IMG/VR virus record: IMGVR_UViG_3300026479_000007
Span: 1 to 64,000 of that record
DNA from: a virus
Reading direction: 5' to 3' (one strand)
DNA: 64,000 nucleotides
Below are positions 48,502-57,176 of the stretch, piece by piece; the stretch's first letter is position 1, and the number at the start of each line of letters is the position of its first letter. A model generated the notes under the pieces. The model saw nothing but the letters and a program-made list of their open reading frames with translations. It had not been told where the DNA came from and made no database searches. Made by a program: the position numbers and the translations under genes.

Positions 48502-50700
48502 ATGGCACAAGTAGTAGGAGGGGTTCAAGCCCCAAAATATATGTACTTACCGAATGCTACGGTAAGATATAATAAATTAAATTATACATATGAAAAAACA
48601 ACAACATTTAATGATACTTATGTGAGACCAAGTGATTGGTTAACGTTGCCTGAAGTTAATAATGGTGATGAAGTTGTTTACATGTTGGTTAGTGTATATG
48701 AAAACACACCAAGTTATGTTGGTTTTGCAGTTAATGATGATTTTACTGTTGATTGGGGTGATGGAAACATTATTAATTATGATGGTATATCAAAAACAAG
48801 TGCGACTCACAGAGTAAATCATGTATTGAATTGGGAAGACCTTGATGAGTCAACATTAACATCTGAAGGATATAGACAAGTAATTGTTAAAATAACACCA
48901 CAAGTACCAGGTGCATTAACTAAATTTGATTTAGCTTACGCTTATCAATCTGAATTAAACGTAGCTACTTATTCTAATATTTTGGATGTTAAAATAGCTG
49001 GTCAAAATATAAGTATTTTTAGACCTGGGAGTGCGTACCATAAAAAAATGGAACAAATCGAATTTATTGGTTCACATAGTATAACTAATGCGACTAGTCT
49101 TTTTGTTAATTCAAAAATTAAAAAATTGGTATCATTTGATATGACAAACATTACAAATGGTACTAGTATGTTTAATGGGTGTTCTAATTTAATAGAGTTA
49201 CCATCTGATTTTGACACTTCAAACCTAACGGAATGTGGTAGTATGTTTAAAAATTGTTCTTCATTAGAAAAAATATCGTTAGATTTAACTTCTTGTACAA
49301 ATACAGTACAAATTTTTGAGGGTAGTAATAAGATAAAAGAAGCTAATTTACAAAATACTGGTAATGTGACAAACATGAATAAAATGTTTAAAGGTTGTAG
49401 TAGTTTAGAAACTGTAACAGGTTTAGATACTTCATCTGCAACAAATTTAAGTAATTTATTTGAAAGTTGCTCTAGTTTAATTGATGTACCACAAATAGAT
49501 TTTACTTCTTGTACTACAGCATACTATATGTTTGTTCGTTGTTCTTCTATTGTTAGATTTGAAAATGGTTTAATTAACACATCTGGTGTTTCAAATATGG
49601 GTTATATGTTTCATAGTTGTAATTCGTTATTAGAAATACCTAAAGATTTTGATACTAGTGGTTGTACAAATATGTATGGTATGTTTGGTTATTGTTCATC
49701 TTTAAGAAAAATACATTTATTAAACACAGACAGTGTTACAAATATGCAATATATGTTTTTTAATTCAGGTATATTAGAATTACCTGAAGGGTTTGATACT
49801 TCAAACTCAACGAAATGTGATTATATGTTTAAAGATTGTTCTTCATTAGAAAAAATATCATTGGATTTAACTTCTTGTACAAGTACAATACAAATGTTTG
49901 ATGGTAGTAATAAGATAAAAGAAGTTAATTTACAAAACACTGGTAATGTGACTACTATGAATAAAATGTTTTTAAATTGTAGTAGTTTAGAAACTGTTAC
50001 TGGTTTAGATACTTCATCTGCAACAGTTTTAAGTAATGTTTTCCAAGGATGTAGTAATTTAAAAAACTTACCATTATTAGATTTACAAAATTGTACTACA
50101 ACATTCTATATGTTTATATATTGTAGTTCATTAGAAGGATTTCCAAATGGTTTAATTAATACTTCAGGTGTTTCAAATATGAGTTATATGTTCCATAGTT
50201 GTTCATCATTAAGAGAATTACCATCAGACTTTAACACAGATAGTGCAAATATATACGCAATGTTTATAGGTACAGGTTTAAAAACTATACCACAAATCAA
50301 TACAAGTAATTCACAATCAAATTTACATTATTTATTTAATTCTAGTAAAATTGAAATTATTCCTGATTTGGATTTTTCTTTAACGACAAATGTGACTTAT
50401 ACTTTTGACAGGTGTATAGAACTAAGAAAAATTGGTAGTTTAGATATGTCTAACGTAACAAGTGCTAACCTTATGTTAAGAAGTAATTTTGAATTATCTG
50501 AATCTAATATTTTTGGTTTAACTAAATCACATAGTTATAATACAAACAAATTGTCTAGATTGGCTTTAATAAACATATTTAACAACCTAGGTAACGCAAC
50601 ATCTCAAACAATAGATGTTAGGTATAACCCTGGTACAGCTGATTTAACTCCTGAAGATATTGCTATAGCAACATCAAAAGGATGGACTGTAACGGTTTAA
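48502..50700 (+). CDS. DUF285/BspA-like leucine-rich-repeat adhesin, module 2
   Basis: The 732-residue paralogue of the gene at 45920 has the same start (MAQVVGGVQAPKYMYLPNAT), a PKD-like DFTVDWGDGNIINYD segment and an identical C-terminal cap. Its central repeats (NMNKMFKGCSSLETVTGLDT, LEKISLDLTSC) differ. Conserved ends with a variable middle is the layout expected of a receptor-binding cassette that diversifies by recombination. Its own terminator follows. Confidence 0.8.
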   Translation: MAQVVGGVQAPKYMYLPNATVRYNKLNYTYEKTTTFNDTYVRPSDWLTLPEVNNGDEVVYMLVSVYENTPSYVGFAVNDDFTVDWGDGNIINYDGISKTSATHRVNHVLNWEDLDESTLTSEGYRQVIVKITPQVPGALTKFDLAYAYQSELNVATYSNILDVKIAGQNISIFRPGSAYHKKMEQIEFIGSHSITNATSLFVNSKIKKLVSFDMTNITNGTSMFNGCSNLIELPSDFDTSNLTECGSMFKNCSSLEKISLDLTSCTNTVQIFEGSNKIKEANLQNTGNVTNMNKMFKGCSSLETVTGLDTSSATNLSNLFESCSSLIDVPQIDFTSCTTAYYMFVRCSSIVRFENGLINTSGVSNMGYMFHSCNSLLEIPKDFDTSGCTNMYGMFGYCSSLRKIHLLNTDSVTNMQYMFFNSGILELPEGFDTSNSTKCDYMFKDCSSLEKISLDLTSCTSTIQMFDGSNKIKEVNLQNTGNVTTMNKMFLNCSSLETVTGLDTSSATVLSNVFQGCSNLKNLPLLDLQNCTTTFYMFIYCSSLEGFPNGLINTSGVSNMSYMFHSCSSLRELPSDFNTDSANIYAMFIGTGLKTIPQINTSNSQSNLHYLFNSSKIEIIPDLDFSLTTNVTYTFDRCIELRKIGSLDMSNVTSANLMLRSNFELSESNIFGLTKSHSYNTNKLSRLALINIFNNLGNATSQTIDVRYNPGTADLTPEDIAIATSKGWTVTV

Positions 50701-50710
50701 TAAAAAAAAA

Positions 50711-50737
50711 TGAAGGGAGGTGAATATCTCCCTTTTT
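50711..50737 (+). terminator. Intrinsic terminator after adhesin module 2
   Basis: AAGGGAG / CTCCCTTTTT hairpin with an 8-base loop. Confidence 0.8.
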
Positions 50738-50765
50738 ATATGATATTTATATAAAAAAATAAATT

Positions 50766-50987
50766 ATGATAATAGTAACAAAAACAGAAATGAATGAAAA
50801 ATGGTGGATTGCAACAAATGAAGATAATTCAATTGTTCACTACGGAAAAACTGACCCACCACAACAAACCGAAACAGGTTTACCGAATCACACAATATTC
50901 GATGATGAAACATCTTGGAAAACAGAGTTATTAAATGTTTATGGAATTGATGTTGATAACAATGAAGAAGAAGAAATAACAGAATAA
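50766..50987 (+). CDS. Small acidic partner protein of adhesin module 3
   Basis: This 73-residue protein reads NEKWWIATNEDNSIVHYGKT and HTIFDDETSWKTELLNVYGI, and is acidic at the end. It is not clearly homologous to the partners of modules 1 and 2 but has the same size, aromatic/acidic character and position, ending 2 bases before the adhesin gene. Resembles small tail-fibre accessory proteins; function unknown. Confidence 0.65.
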   Translation: MIIVTKTEMNEKWWIATNEDNSIVHYGKTDPPQQTETGLPNHTIFDDETSWKTELLNVYGIDVDNNEEEEITE

Positions 50988-50989
50988 TT

Positions 50990-52423
50990 ATGGCAGCACA
51001 GATAAGAGTTGGAATCAAAGATGGTTCCTTGGAAAAAAGAAAATTTATATTTACAATAAACACTGAAAATGCTGGTAGTGCGAGTGATACATTTATTTTA
51101 GGTGCTGGAAATTTAGGTGTTTATAATGCAACGATTGAGTGGGGTGATGGTACAACATCAACAATTACATCATATAATGATACTGATTTAACTCACGTCT
51201 ATTCAACACCAGGAATTTATACAATTAAAGTCTTAGGTAATTTACCTTGGCCTAAATTTAATGGTACTGATAGAGAAAAATTGATGTCAGTTAATCAGTG
51301 GGGTTATAATGAATGGAGAAGTATGGGTACTTCTTTCCAAGGGTGTAGTAATTTAGAAATTTATGCCACAGATATTCCAAATACATCATTAGTTAATACA
51401 TTAGCAAATGCTTTTAATGGTTGTACATCATTAACCACAATGTCTTTAGCTGGTTGGGATTTAACTTCTTGTACTTCTTTTGGTTGGGGTTATACTGGTG
51501 GTTTCCAATCTTGTACATCATTAACTTCAATAGATTTTACTGGATGTAAATTAAACACAACTTCAAATGTTCAATTTAGAGAGGTATTTTATAATTGTAC
51601 CTCATTAACTACAGTAACAGGGTTTAACACACTTAACACTTCTAAAGTATATACTATGTACCAAACTTTTAGAGGTTGTACATCATTAACATCTTTAGAT
51701 ATGTCAGGAATGGATTTATCTAATTGTAGTGATTTCAGACAAATGTTCTACTATAACATATCATTGACTTCTGTTGATGTAAGTGGAGTTACTTTTAGAA
51801 CACTAGGTGTTAATTTCTCAAGTACCTTCCAAGCTACACCTAATTTAACCACAATAACTGGTATTGAAGATATAACAGTACCATTCACTAATATTATTGG
51901 TATGTTCCGTGGTTGTGGTATATCAGGCGATTTAGATTTAACAGGATGGGATGTTTCTCAAGTCACTTCAACATCTAATACCTTCTCACCCACAGTTAAT
52001 TTAACATCATTAAATGTAAGTGGTTGGGATTTAAGTAATTGTACAACATTTGGTAATAGATACGCTGGTATGTTTAATGGGTGTGGTGCTGATTATATTG
52101 ATGTTACAGGTATTACAATAAGAACATCTGGACCAGTTATTATGTATGAACCATTTTATGGTTTAGGTGTGTGTGATGTTGTTGGATTAGACACTTGGGA
52201 TATATCTACTGTTTCTAATATGAAAGATTTCCTAAGAGGTTCAACTATAACAACAACTGAATATGATAAGTTATTAGTTGCATGGAACGCACTTAACCCC
52301 GTAAGTGGTTTGTCTGTTAACTTTGGTACGTCCAAATACACAATAGGAAGTCCAGCTGAAGCAGCAAAATCAAACTTAATTTTAAGTGATTTATGGACAA
52401 TCACCGATGGTGGTGGAATTTAA
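50990..52423 (+). CDS. PKD plus DUF285-like adhesin, module 3
   Basis: The 477-residue protein begins MAAQIRVGIKDGSLEKRKFI. A PKD-like domain (ATIEWGDGTTST, THVYSTPGIYTIKVLGN) spans about 20-85. DUF285-type repeats follow (FQGCSNLEIYA, FNGCTSLTTMSLAGWDLTSC, FRGCTSLTSLDMSGMDL) to about 440. The C-terminal NFGTSKYTIGSPAEAAKSNL and DLWTITDGGG close the solenoid as in bacterial surface LRR proteins. It is likely another receptor-binding protein of this locus, more divergent from modules 1 and 2. Confidence 0.78.
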   Translation: MAAQIRVGIKDGSLEKRKFIFTINTENAGSASDTFILGAGNLGVYNATIEWGDGTTSTITSYNDTDLTHVYSTPGIYTIKVLGNLPWPKFNGTDREKLMSVNQWGYNEWRSMGTSFQGCSNLEIYATDIPNTSLVNTLANAFNGCTSLTTMSLAGWDLTSCTSFGWGYTGGFQSCTSLTSIDFTGCKLNTTSNVQFREVFYNCTSLTTVTGFNTLNTSKVYTMYQTFRGCTSLTSLDMSGMDLSNCSDFRQMFYYNISLTSVDVSGVTFRTLGVNFSSTFQATPNLTTITGIEDITVPFTNIIGMFRGCGISGDLDLTGWDVSQVTSTSNTFSPTVNLTSLNVSGWDLSNCTTFGNRYAGMFNGCGADYIDVTGITIRTSGPVIMYEPFYGLGVCDVVGLDTWDISTVSNMKDFLRGSTITTTEYDKLLVAWNALNPVSGLSVNFGTSKYTIGSPAEAAKSNLILSDLWTITDGGGI

Positions 52424-52515
52424 AAAAAAAAAAAATATAAATATCTCTATTATTAAAAATTGGTAGATATTTATAATTGAATAAAATAACAAATAATTAA
52501 TTAAAAACAAAAAAA

Positions 52516-52722
52516 ATGGGATACGCAATTAAAGACATCGCAGAGATTACAACATTCGACTTTTCATTATGTACAGGTTATTCAACAGCTGATACAGTAA
52601 GAAAGTCAATCGATGGAACAAAATTCATCGTTGAAGGTGATTCATTCACAGATTACACAAAAGAAGAAATGATTACAATTTGTGAAGGACCTGAATGGAC
52701 ATCAACTGAAGAGGTAATCTAA
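52516..52722 (+). CDS. Small acidic protein, module 4 partner
   Basis: This 68-residue protein begins MGYAIKDIAEITTFDFSLCT and ends in an acidic segment (ICEGPEWTSTEEVI). It has the size and position of the partners in modules 1-3, ahead of LamG-type genes, but a terminator lies between (52742-52773). Function unknown. Confidence 0.62.
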   Translation: MGYAIKDIAEITTFDFSLCTGYSTADTVRKSIDGTKFIVEGDSFTDYTKEEMITICEGPEWTSTEEVI

Positions 52723-52741
52723 AAATTAAAAGATTAAACAA

Positions 52742-52773
52742 AGGGTTTATTTATTTAAACCCTTTTTTTTTCT
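52742..52773 (+). terminator. Intrinsic terminator
   Basis: AAGGGTTTA / TAAACCCTT stem followed by T9. Confidence 0.85.
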
Positions 52774-52809
52774 TTAAAAATAACAAATAAAATTAAAACA
52801 ATATAAAAA

Positions 52810-53469
52810 ATGGCACAAACAAGAGTGGGGGTTAGAAGACCTGGTATATGGGATGGATTATTGGCTTATTATAGAGCTGATGGAACACCAATAGACCAAA
52901 CAGGGAATGGACACGATTTAACATTAATTAATGGAACAACATATGACACAGGTAAAATTAATCAAGGATTTAAGTTTGATGGTGTTAATGATTATGTACA
53001 ATACACAGGTGATGTTGGTATTACTGGAGATTTTACGGTAAGTGGATGGGTGTATAAAAATAATACAGGTACGGCCTGTTTTTTTCAAACACCTAATTTC
53101 GGTTCAAATGGGTCTATGGGTTTTACTTTCCAATTTACATCAATAATTTTATACGCATTCAAAACAAATGGGGGTTATTTATCACAAAGTTTAACTATAG
53201 GTAATAATGTTTGGAGACATGTTGCTTTCGCTTGGAATGAGTCAACTAAATTATTAAATATGTATATGGATGGTAATTTAATTTCTGCTGGTACAACAAC
53301 ATTCACTGATTGTACATCTTTGGGTTTTGTAAATGGTTTTATATTAAGTAGGAGAACATCTAGTCAATTCTTAAATGGTAATATGGATGAAATAGGTATT
53401 TGGAACAGAGAACTAACACCAACAGAAGTATCACAACTATACAATTCAGGAAACGGAAAACAAAAATAA
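52810..53469 (+). CDS. LamG/concanavalin-like lectin adhesin (copy 1)
   Basis: The 219-residue protein begins MAQTRVGVRRPGIWDGLLAY. A Laminin_G_3/concanavalin-like jelly roll covers nearly all of it: DQTGNGHDLTLINGTTYDTG, FKFDGVNDYVQYTGD, FTVSGWVYKN, WRHVAFAWNESTKLLNMYMD and the final IGIWNRELTPTEVSQLYNSG. Such domains bind glycans and are common in fibre tips. The shared MAQTRVGV start links it to the neighbouring tips. Confidence 0.82.
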   Translation: MAQTRVGVRRPGIWDGLLAYYRADGTPIDQTGNGHDLTLINGTTYDTGKINQGFKFDGVNDYVQYTGDVGITGDFTVSGWVYKNNTGTACFFQTPNFGSNGSMGFTFQFTSIILYAFKTNGGYLSQSLTIGNNVWRHVAFAWNESTKLLNMYMDGNLISAGTTTFTDCTSLGFVNGFILSRRTSSQFLNGNMDEIGIWNRELTPTEVSQLYNSGNGKQK

Positions 53470-53492
53470 TATAAATTAAAAAACAAAATATT

Positions 53493-54179
53493 ATGGCACA
53501 AACAAGAGTAGGGGTGAGACCAAGACAAACATCAAATATAATAACAGATGGGTTAGTGTTACATTTAGATGCAGGAAATACATTATCATATCCAGGTACA
53601 GGTACTATTTGGAATGATTTAACATCAAATAATAATGATGGTACATTAACCAATGGTGTAACATACTTAACTGATAATGGAGGAATTGTGTCATTTGATG
53701 GTGTGAATGATTATGTTTCAATATCAAATTCAGATTCTTTAAATACCATCTCTGTTTCAGTTTCTATGTGGGTTAAATTCAATTTATTATCTAATAATAA
53801 AGTTTTATTAAGTAAGGGTTTAGGTATTAACTCTAGAACATACTGGTTTTATGAGAATAGTGGTATACAGTTTTTTTATGGTACTGCAACCCCTAAAATA
53901 TTAAAAACAGATTTAGAAGATGGTAATTGGCACAATATAGTTGGTACTTATAATGGTACATCTACAGTATCACTATATCATAATGGAGTTTTGTTTGGGT
54001 CTTCTAATTCTAGTAGTCAAGCACAAACAACACAAGGTATATCTATTAATAGTTATCCAGGTGGTAGTTATGTTGCTAGTGATAAAAAAATTGGTAATAC
54101 TTTAATTTACAATAGAGCGTTAACAGATAGTGAAGTATTACAAAATTATAACACAACCAAAGGAAGATTTGGATTATAA
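53493..54179 (+). CDS. LamG/concanavalin-like lectin adhesin (copy 2)
   Basis: The 228-residue protein begins MAQTRVGVRPRQTSNIITDG and has the same jelly-roll pattern (LVLHLDAGNTLSYPGTG, VSFDGVNDYVSISNSDSL, WHNIVGTYNGTSTVSLYHNG, ALTDSEVLQNYNTTKGRFGL). It is a diverged paralogue of the gene 23 bases upstream. The segment LDAGNTLSYPGTGTIWND is typical of phage LamG proteins. Probably a glycan-binding tip. Confidence 0.82.
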   Translation: MAQTRVGVRPRQTSNIITDGLVLHLDAGNTLSYPGTGTIWNDLTSNNNDGTLTNGVTYLTDNGGIVSFDGVNDYVSISNSDSLNTISVSVSMWVKFNLLSNNKVLLSKGLGINSRTYWFYENSGIQFFYGTATPKILKTDLEDGNWHNIVGTYNGTSTVSLYHNGVLFGSSNSSSQAQTTQGISINSYPGGSYVASDKKIGNTLIYNRALTDSEVLQNYNTTKGRFGL

Positions 54180-54200
54180 TAAATAAAAAAAACAATATAA

Positions 54201-54230
54201 AAGGTCTAAAATTATTTAGACCTTTTTTTA
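54201..54230 (+). terminator. Intrinsic terminator after the adhesin region
   Basis: AAGGTCTAAA / TTTAGACCTT stem with an ATTA loop and T tract. The arm GGTCTA is like that of the terminator at 1356. Confidence 0.85.
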
Positions 54231-54264
54231 TTCCCTTATATTTATTTTTAAAGGTTTAAAAGTT

Positions 54265-54501
54265 ATGGAAAAAGATATTTATTATAAGATAACAAGAGAT
54301 TTATATTTAATTTCGGACCCATCTTATGATATAGATGAAGTAGGTGTTGATAACCCAGTTTTAGAAGAATGTGAGTTATATAATAATGGTTACGAACACG
54401 TTATAACAAAGTGGAGAAAAAAACTAAATATTTCATTAGATGACTTGAAGAAATTTAACTCTGATATCTATAAAAACACAAAAAAACCAAGAATAGTATG
54501 A
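54265..54501 (+). CDS. Hypothetical small protein
   Basis: This 78-residue protein begins MEKDIYYKITRDLYLISDPS and has mixed charge with an acidic middle and a basic tail. It overlaps the following glycosyltransferase-like gene by 4 bases (ATGA-type coupling), so the two are co-translated. No family recognised. Confidence 0.6.
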   Translation: MEKDIYYKITRDLYLISDPSYDIDEVGVDNPVLEECELYNNGYEHVITKWRKKLNISLDDLKKFNSDIYKNTKKPRIV

Positions 54502-55718
54502 TGGATACAGAAAATATAAAAATAGGTATTACCATAGCATTAAACGATATAAAAGAATCAATGTGGACAAATGGGATGAAACTAAACATCCTTATGATGA
54601 TTAACCTATTAAAAAAATCAAAAAAGAATTATCAAATTTATTTATTGAATACGTTGGATATTGATTTAAATAACCCACCAAAACACTTCGATGGAATTAA
54701 TGTTTCGTTATTAAAAGATAAATACAGAGAAATGGATTTAATTATATCCATGGGAGCACAAATATCAAACGAAACAATTAAAGATTTTAAGAAACAAAAA
54801 CCAACCAATAAAGTTATTAATTATAAGTGTGGTAACAATTATGTTTTATTCATTGAAGAGATGTTATTTAAAGAAGGAAAGCCACATATTGTTGATGAAG
54901 GTGTTGATGAAGTTTGGTATGTGCCACAACAAGATTATAATAATAGTGGTTACTTTAAAACACTTTATAGAACAAACGCAATAAGTGTACCTTTCTTATG
55001 GGATAATAGTTTCTTGGATTCATCCCTAAACTCAATCAATAAATTAAGCAAAGAAGGAAAATATAAAAAAGACCATAGATACGACCCAACAAAAGAAAAG
55101 AAGGTTATTGGTATTATGGAACCAAACTTAAATATGGTTAAAACCGCTGTTATACCAACTTTAATTGCAGAAGAATCTTATCGTACAGAAATTGGTAAAA
55201 ATAAGATTGATAAGTTGATGATAACAAACGGAAAACACGAAAAAGGTGGTTTGGATAAAAATCCACCATTCATATCAATTATTAAAAGTTTGGACTTATA
55301 TAAGGACAAAAAAGTAACAATGGAACATAGATATCAAACTTCTTATGTTGTATCTCAGTTTTTGGATATTGTTGTTTCTCATCAAATTATGAACCCATTA
55401 AACTATCTTTATTTGGATGTTGCGTATATGGGTTATCCTGTATTACATAACGCACCAATGTGTAAAGATATAGGTTATTATTATGAAAACTCAGATTCAA
55501 GAAAAGGTGGTGAAATGTTAAACTGGATATTGGAAAACCACGATAAAAATCTGGAATACTATAAGGAACGTAATAAACAATCTTTATGGAGATATCATGT
55601 ATCAAACCCATTAATATCAAAAACATACGATAAATTAATCCATAATTTATTTAATGGTGGAAATAGTTCTGAATTAAAATACGACCCTACTACAAACAAC
55701 TATTTTAATTTGTTATAA
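54498..55718 (+). CDS. DUF2827-like glycosyltransferase-type protein
   Basis: The 406-residue protein resembles the DUF2827 family: IGITIALNDIKESMWTNGMK at the N-terminus, VNYKCGN-type and YVPQQDYN segments, a long GT-B-like second half with KVIGIMEPNLNMVKTAVIPT, and AYMGYPVLHNAPMCKDIGYY typical of nucleotide-sugar binding regions. DUF2827 proteins are thought to be GT-B glycosyltransferases in surface polysaccharide or phage gene clusters. Directly after the adhesin modules, it may glycosylate fibre proteins or alter the host surface; that is inference. Confidence 0.68.
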   Translation: MMDTENIKIGITIALNDIKESMWTNGMKLNILMMINLLKKSKKNYQIYLLNTLDIDLNNPPKHFDGINVSLLKDKYREMDLIISMGAQISNETIKDFKKQKPTNKVINYKCGNNYVLFIEEMLFKEGKPHIVDEGVDEVWYVPQQDYNNSGYFKTLYRTNAISVPFLWDNSFLDSSLNSINKLSKEGKYKKDHRYDPTKEKKVIGIMEPNLNMVKTAVIPTLIAEESYRTEIGKNKIDKLMITNGKHEKGGLDKNPPFISIIKSLDLYKDKKVTMEHRYQTSYVVSQFLDIVVSHQIMNPLNYLYLDVAYMGYPVLHNAPMCKDIGYYYENSDSRKGGEMLNWILENHDKNLEYYKERNKQSLWRYHVSNPLISKTYDKLIHNLFNGGNSSELKYDPTTNNYFNLL

Positions 55719-55724
55719 TAAAAA

Positions 55725-55751
55725 AAATGGAGGGTTTTTAATCCTCCATTT
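55725..55751. terminator. Bidirectional terminator between convergent genes
   Basis: AAATGGAGG / CCTCCATTT hairpin with a 9-base loop. It overlaps the last codons of the minus-strand synthetase-like gene. Confidence 0.75.
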
Positions 55752-56583
55752 CATCTAAATCAATTCCATGTGTATCAAACCACCATTCTTTTGGTTTGTC
55801 ACGATGTTTAATTTTAAGCCTTTCATATCTTACTTTAGCCTTTTCTTGTCTCTCAACCTCTTTTGTGAAGAATGGATGTTCAATACTACCACCACCCTTA
55901 TAAAGTTGCCTTAAAAGTCTCCTAAGCACGTATCCTTGTTTTTGTGGACCAGGTTTAAAACCAGCTTCAATAATCTTATTGATAGCATCACTCAATATAT
56001 CATTTTTTGTTAATTCGTTCTTACCATTAATAATATCATTAATTCTAGAGAATCCAAAACCAACATCAATAAACTTATCCATTGTATTTACGATATTACC
56101 AATTTCAACATCATCATGATAAAACTCGGTGCAATAACCACCCATTTCACCATCTGACCAAATACATTCACTATCTAATTTAATTGGTATTTTATGACGT
56201 TCATATAACCATTTCCAAGTATCAAATTTATCTGGGTGAATAGTAACATAATCAATCTTTATACCTAAGAAGTCTTTAATAAAATCCACCCAAAAATCAA
56301 CAGCCTCATTAAGTGTCATTTTACCGAAAGAAAACAAACCAATCATTCTAAAGTGTAACATATGGGTACCATCACCGATTTCTTCTAAATCATTTAACCT
56401 AATACAAGATTGTATATTTGCTATTGTGGTGTTATCAGGATTTTTAAATTTGTCTTTAAATTGTTGCATACCAGCTGGACAAAAAAGAGTTGTGTCATCA
56501 TAACTATTAACACTATCATCTAATTTAAAAGGGATTTCCTTTAAAAAACAAAAGTTTTCATAAAGTTTTATTAAATCTTTCAT
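55738..56583 (-). CDS. Minimal alanyl-tRNA synthetase-like protein
   Basis: The 281-residue protein matches the AlaRS class II catalytic core: motif 1 LFCPAGMQQFKDKF (33-46), motif 2 QSCIRLNDLEEIG with HFRMIGLFSFG (58-87), VGFGFSRI (174-181) and GYVLRRLLRQLYKGG (217-231). The C-terminal WWFDTHGIDLDEM corresponds to the YDTYGFPxDLT segment that follows the tRNA-recognition region in full enzymes. The GPCGPC loop is altered (GEMGGYCTEF). Much of the tRNA-binding region, the editing domain and the C-Ala domain are missing (normal AlaRS has about 875 residues). It may charge the phage tRNA-Ala, activate alanine for another acceptor, or bind tRNA without catalysis. Confidence 0.82.
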   Translation of the reverse strand: MKDLIKLYENFCFLKEIPFKLDDSVNSYDDTTLFCPAGMQQFKDKFKNPDNTTIANIQSCIRLNDLEEIGDGTHMLHFRMIGLFSFGKMTLNEAVDFWVDFIKDFLGIKIDYVTIHPDKFDTWKWLYERHKIPIKLDSECIWSDGEMGGYCTEFYHDDVEIGNIVNTMDKFIDVGFGFSRINDIINGKNELTKNDILSDAINKIIEAGFKPGPQKQGYVLRRLLRQLYKGGGSIEHPFFTKEVERQEKAKVRYERLKIKHRDKPKEWWFDTHGIDLDEMED

Positions 56584-56589
56584 ATTTTT

Positions 56590-57150
56590 TTATTCTTTTA
56601 TTAAAAAATGTATATCTGGTTTTTTATACCCAGTTTTAAATCTATCTGCACTAAGTTCCTCAGTTTCAATAAAATGTGGTTTTTTTCTACAAATAAATAA
56701 ACAACCTTTCGATAAGTTATCAATAATCTTTTTTGTAATATCATGTGACATAGCGGTGTTATCTACATAAATAACGGTAGCATCACTAAAATTATTATCA
56801 AAGAAATCACCCTCAATAAAAGAAATAATTTTATTGTCTTTACAATGTTTTTCTTTTAAATCATTTGCTCCCTTTATTCTTTCTTTTGATAACTCAATAC
56901 CACAAGATTTTTTAGGGTTATATTGTAAAGCAACATGTATTACCATTTTTCCTAACCCACAACCTAAGTCATAAAATATTGTATCTTGATTGAAGTGTTT
57001 TTTGAATTGGTTTACAATAGCATTTGTGGATTGTTTTGTTACTTCACCATATGTTGCTGGGTATTCTTTTTTAAATTCTGTTTTATTTTGATACTCTAAA
57101 TATGGTGTTTGGTTATATATTTCATTTAAAATTTGTTCTAAATTTTCCAT
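56590..57150 (-). CDS. Dot1-like SAM-dependent methyltransferase
   Basis: The 186-residue protein has the class I methyltransferase fold with motif I FYDLGCGLGKMVIHVALQY (about 63-81), post-I CGIELSKERIKGA (about 87-99), an acidic SFIEGDFFD segment and VIYVDNTAMSHDITKKI. The DLGCGLGK...GIELS pattern resembles Dot1-type methyltransferases. The substrate is unknown, and host or phage protein or RNA methylation is possible. It is 6 bases upstream of the synthetase-like gene on the same strand, so they form one unit. Confidence 0.72.
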   Translation of the reverse strand: MENLEQILNEIYNQTPYLEYQNKTEFKKEYPATYGEVTKQSTNAIVNQFKKHFNQDTIFYDLGCGLGKMVIHVALQYNPKKSCGIELSKERIKGANDLKEKHCKDNKIISFIEGDFFDNNFSDATVIYVDNTAMSHDITKKIIDNLSKGCLFICRKKPHFIETEELSADRFKTGYKKPDIHFLIKE

Positions 57151-57176
57151 AATTTATTTTTTGGCTTTATAGTTAT

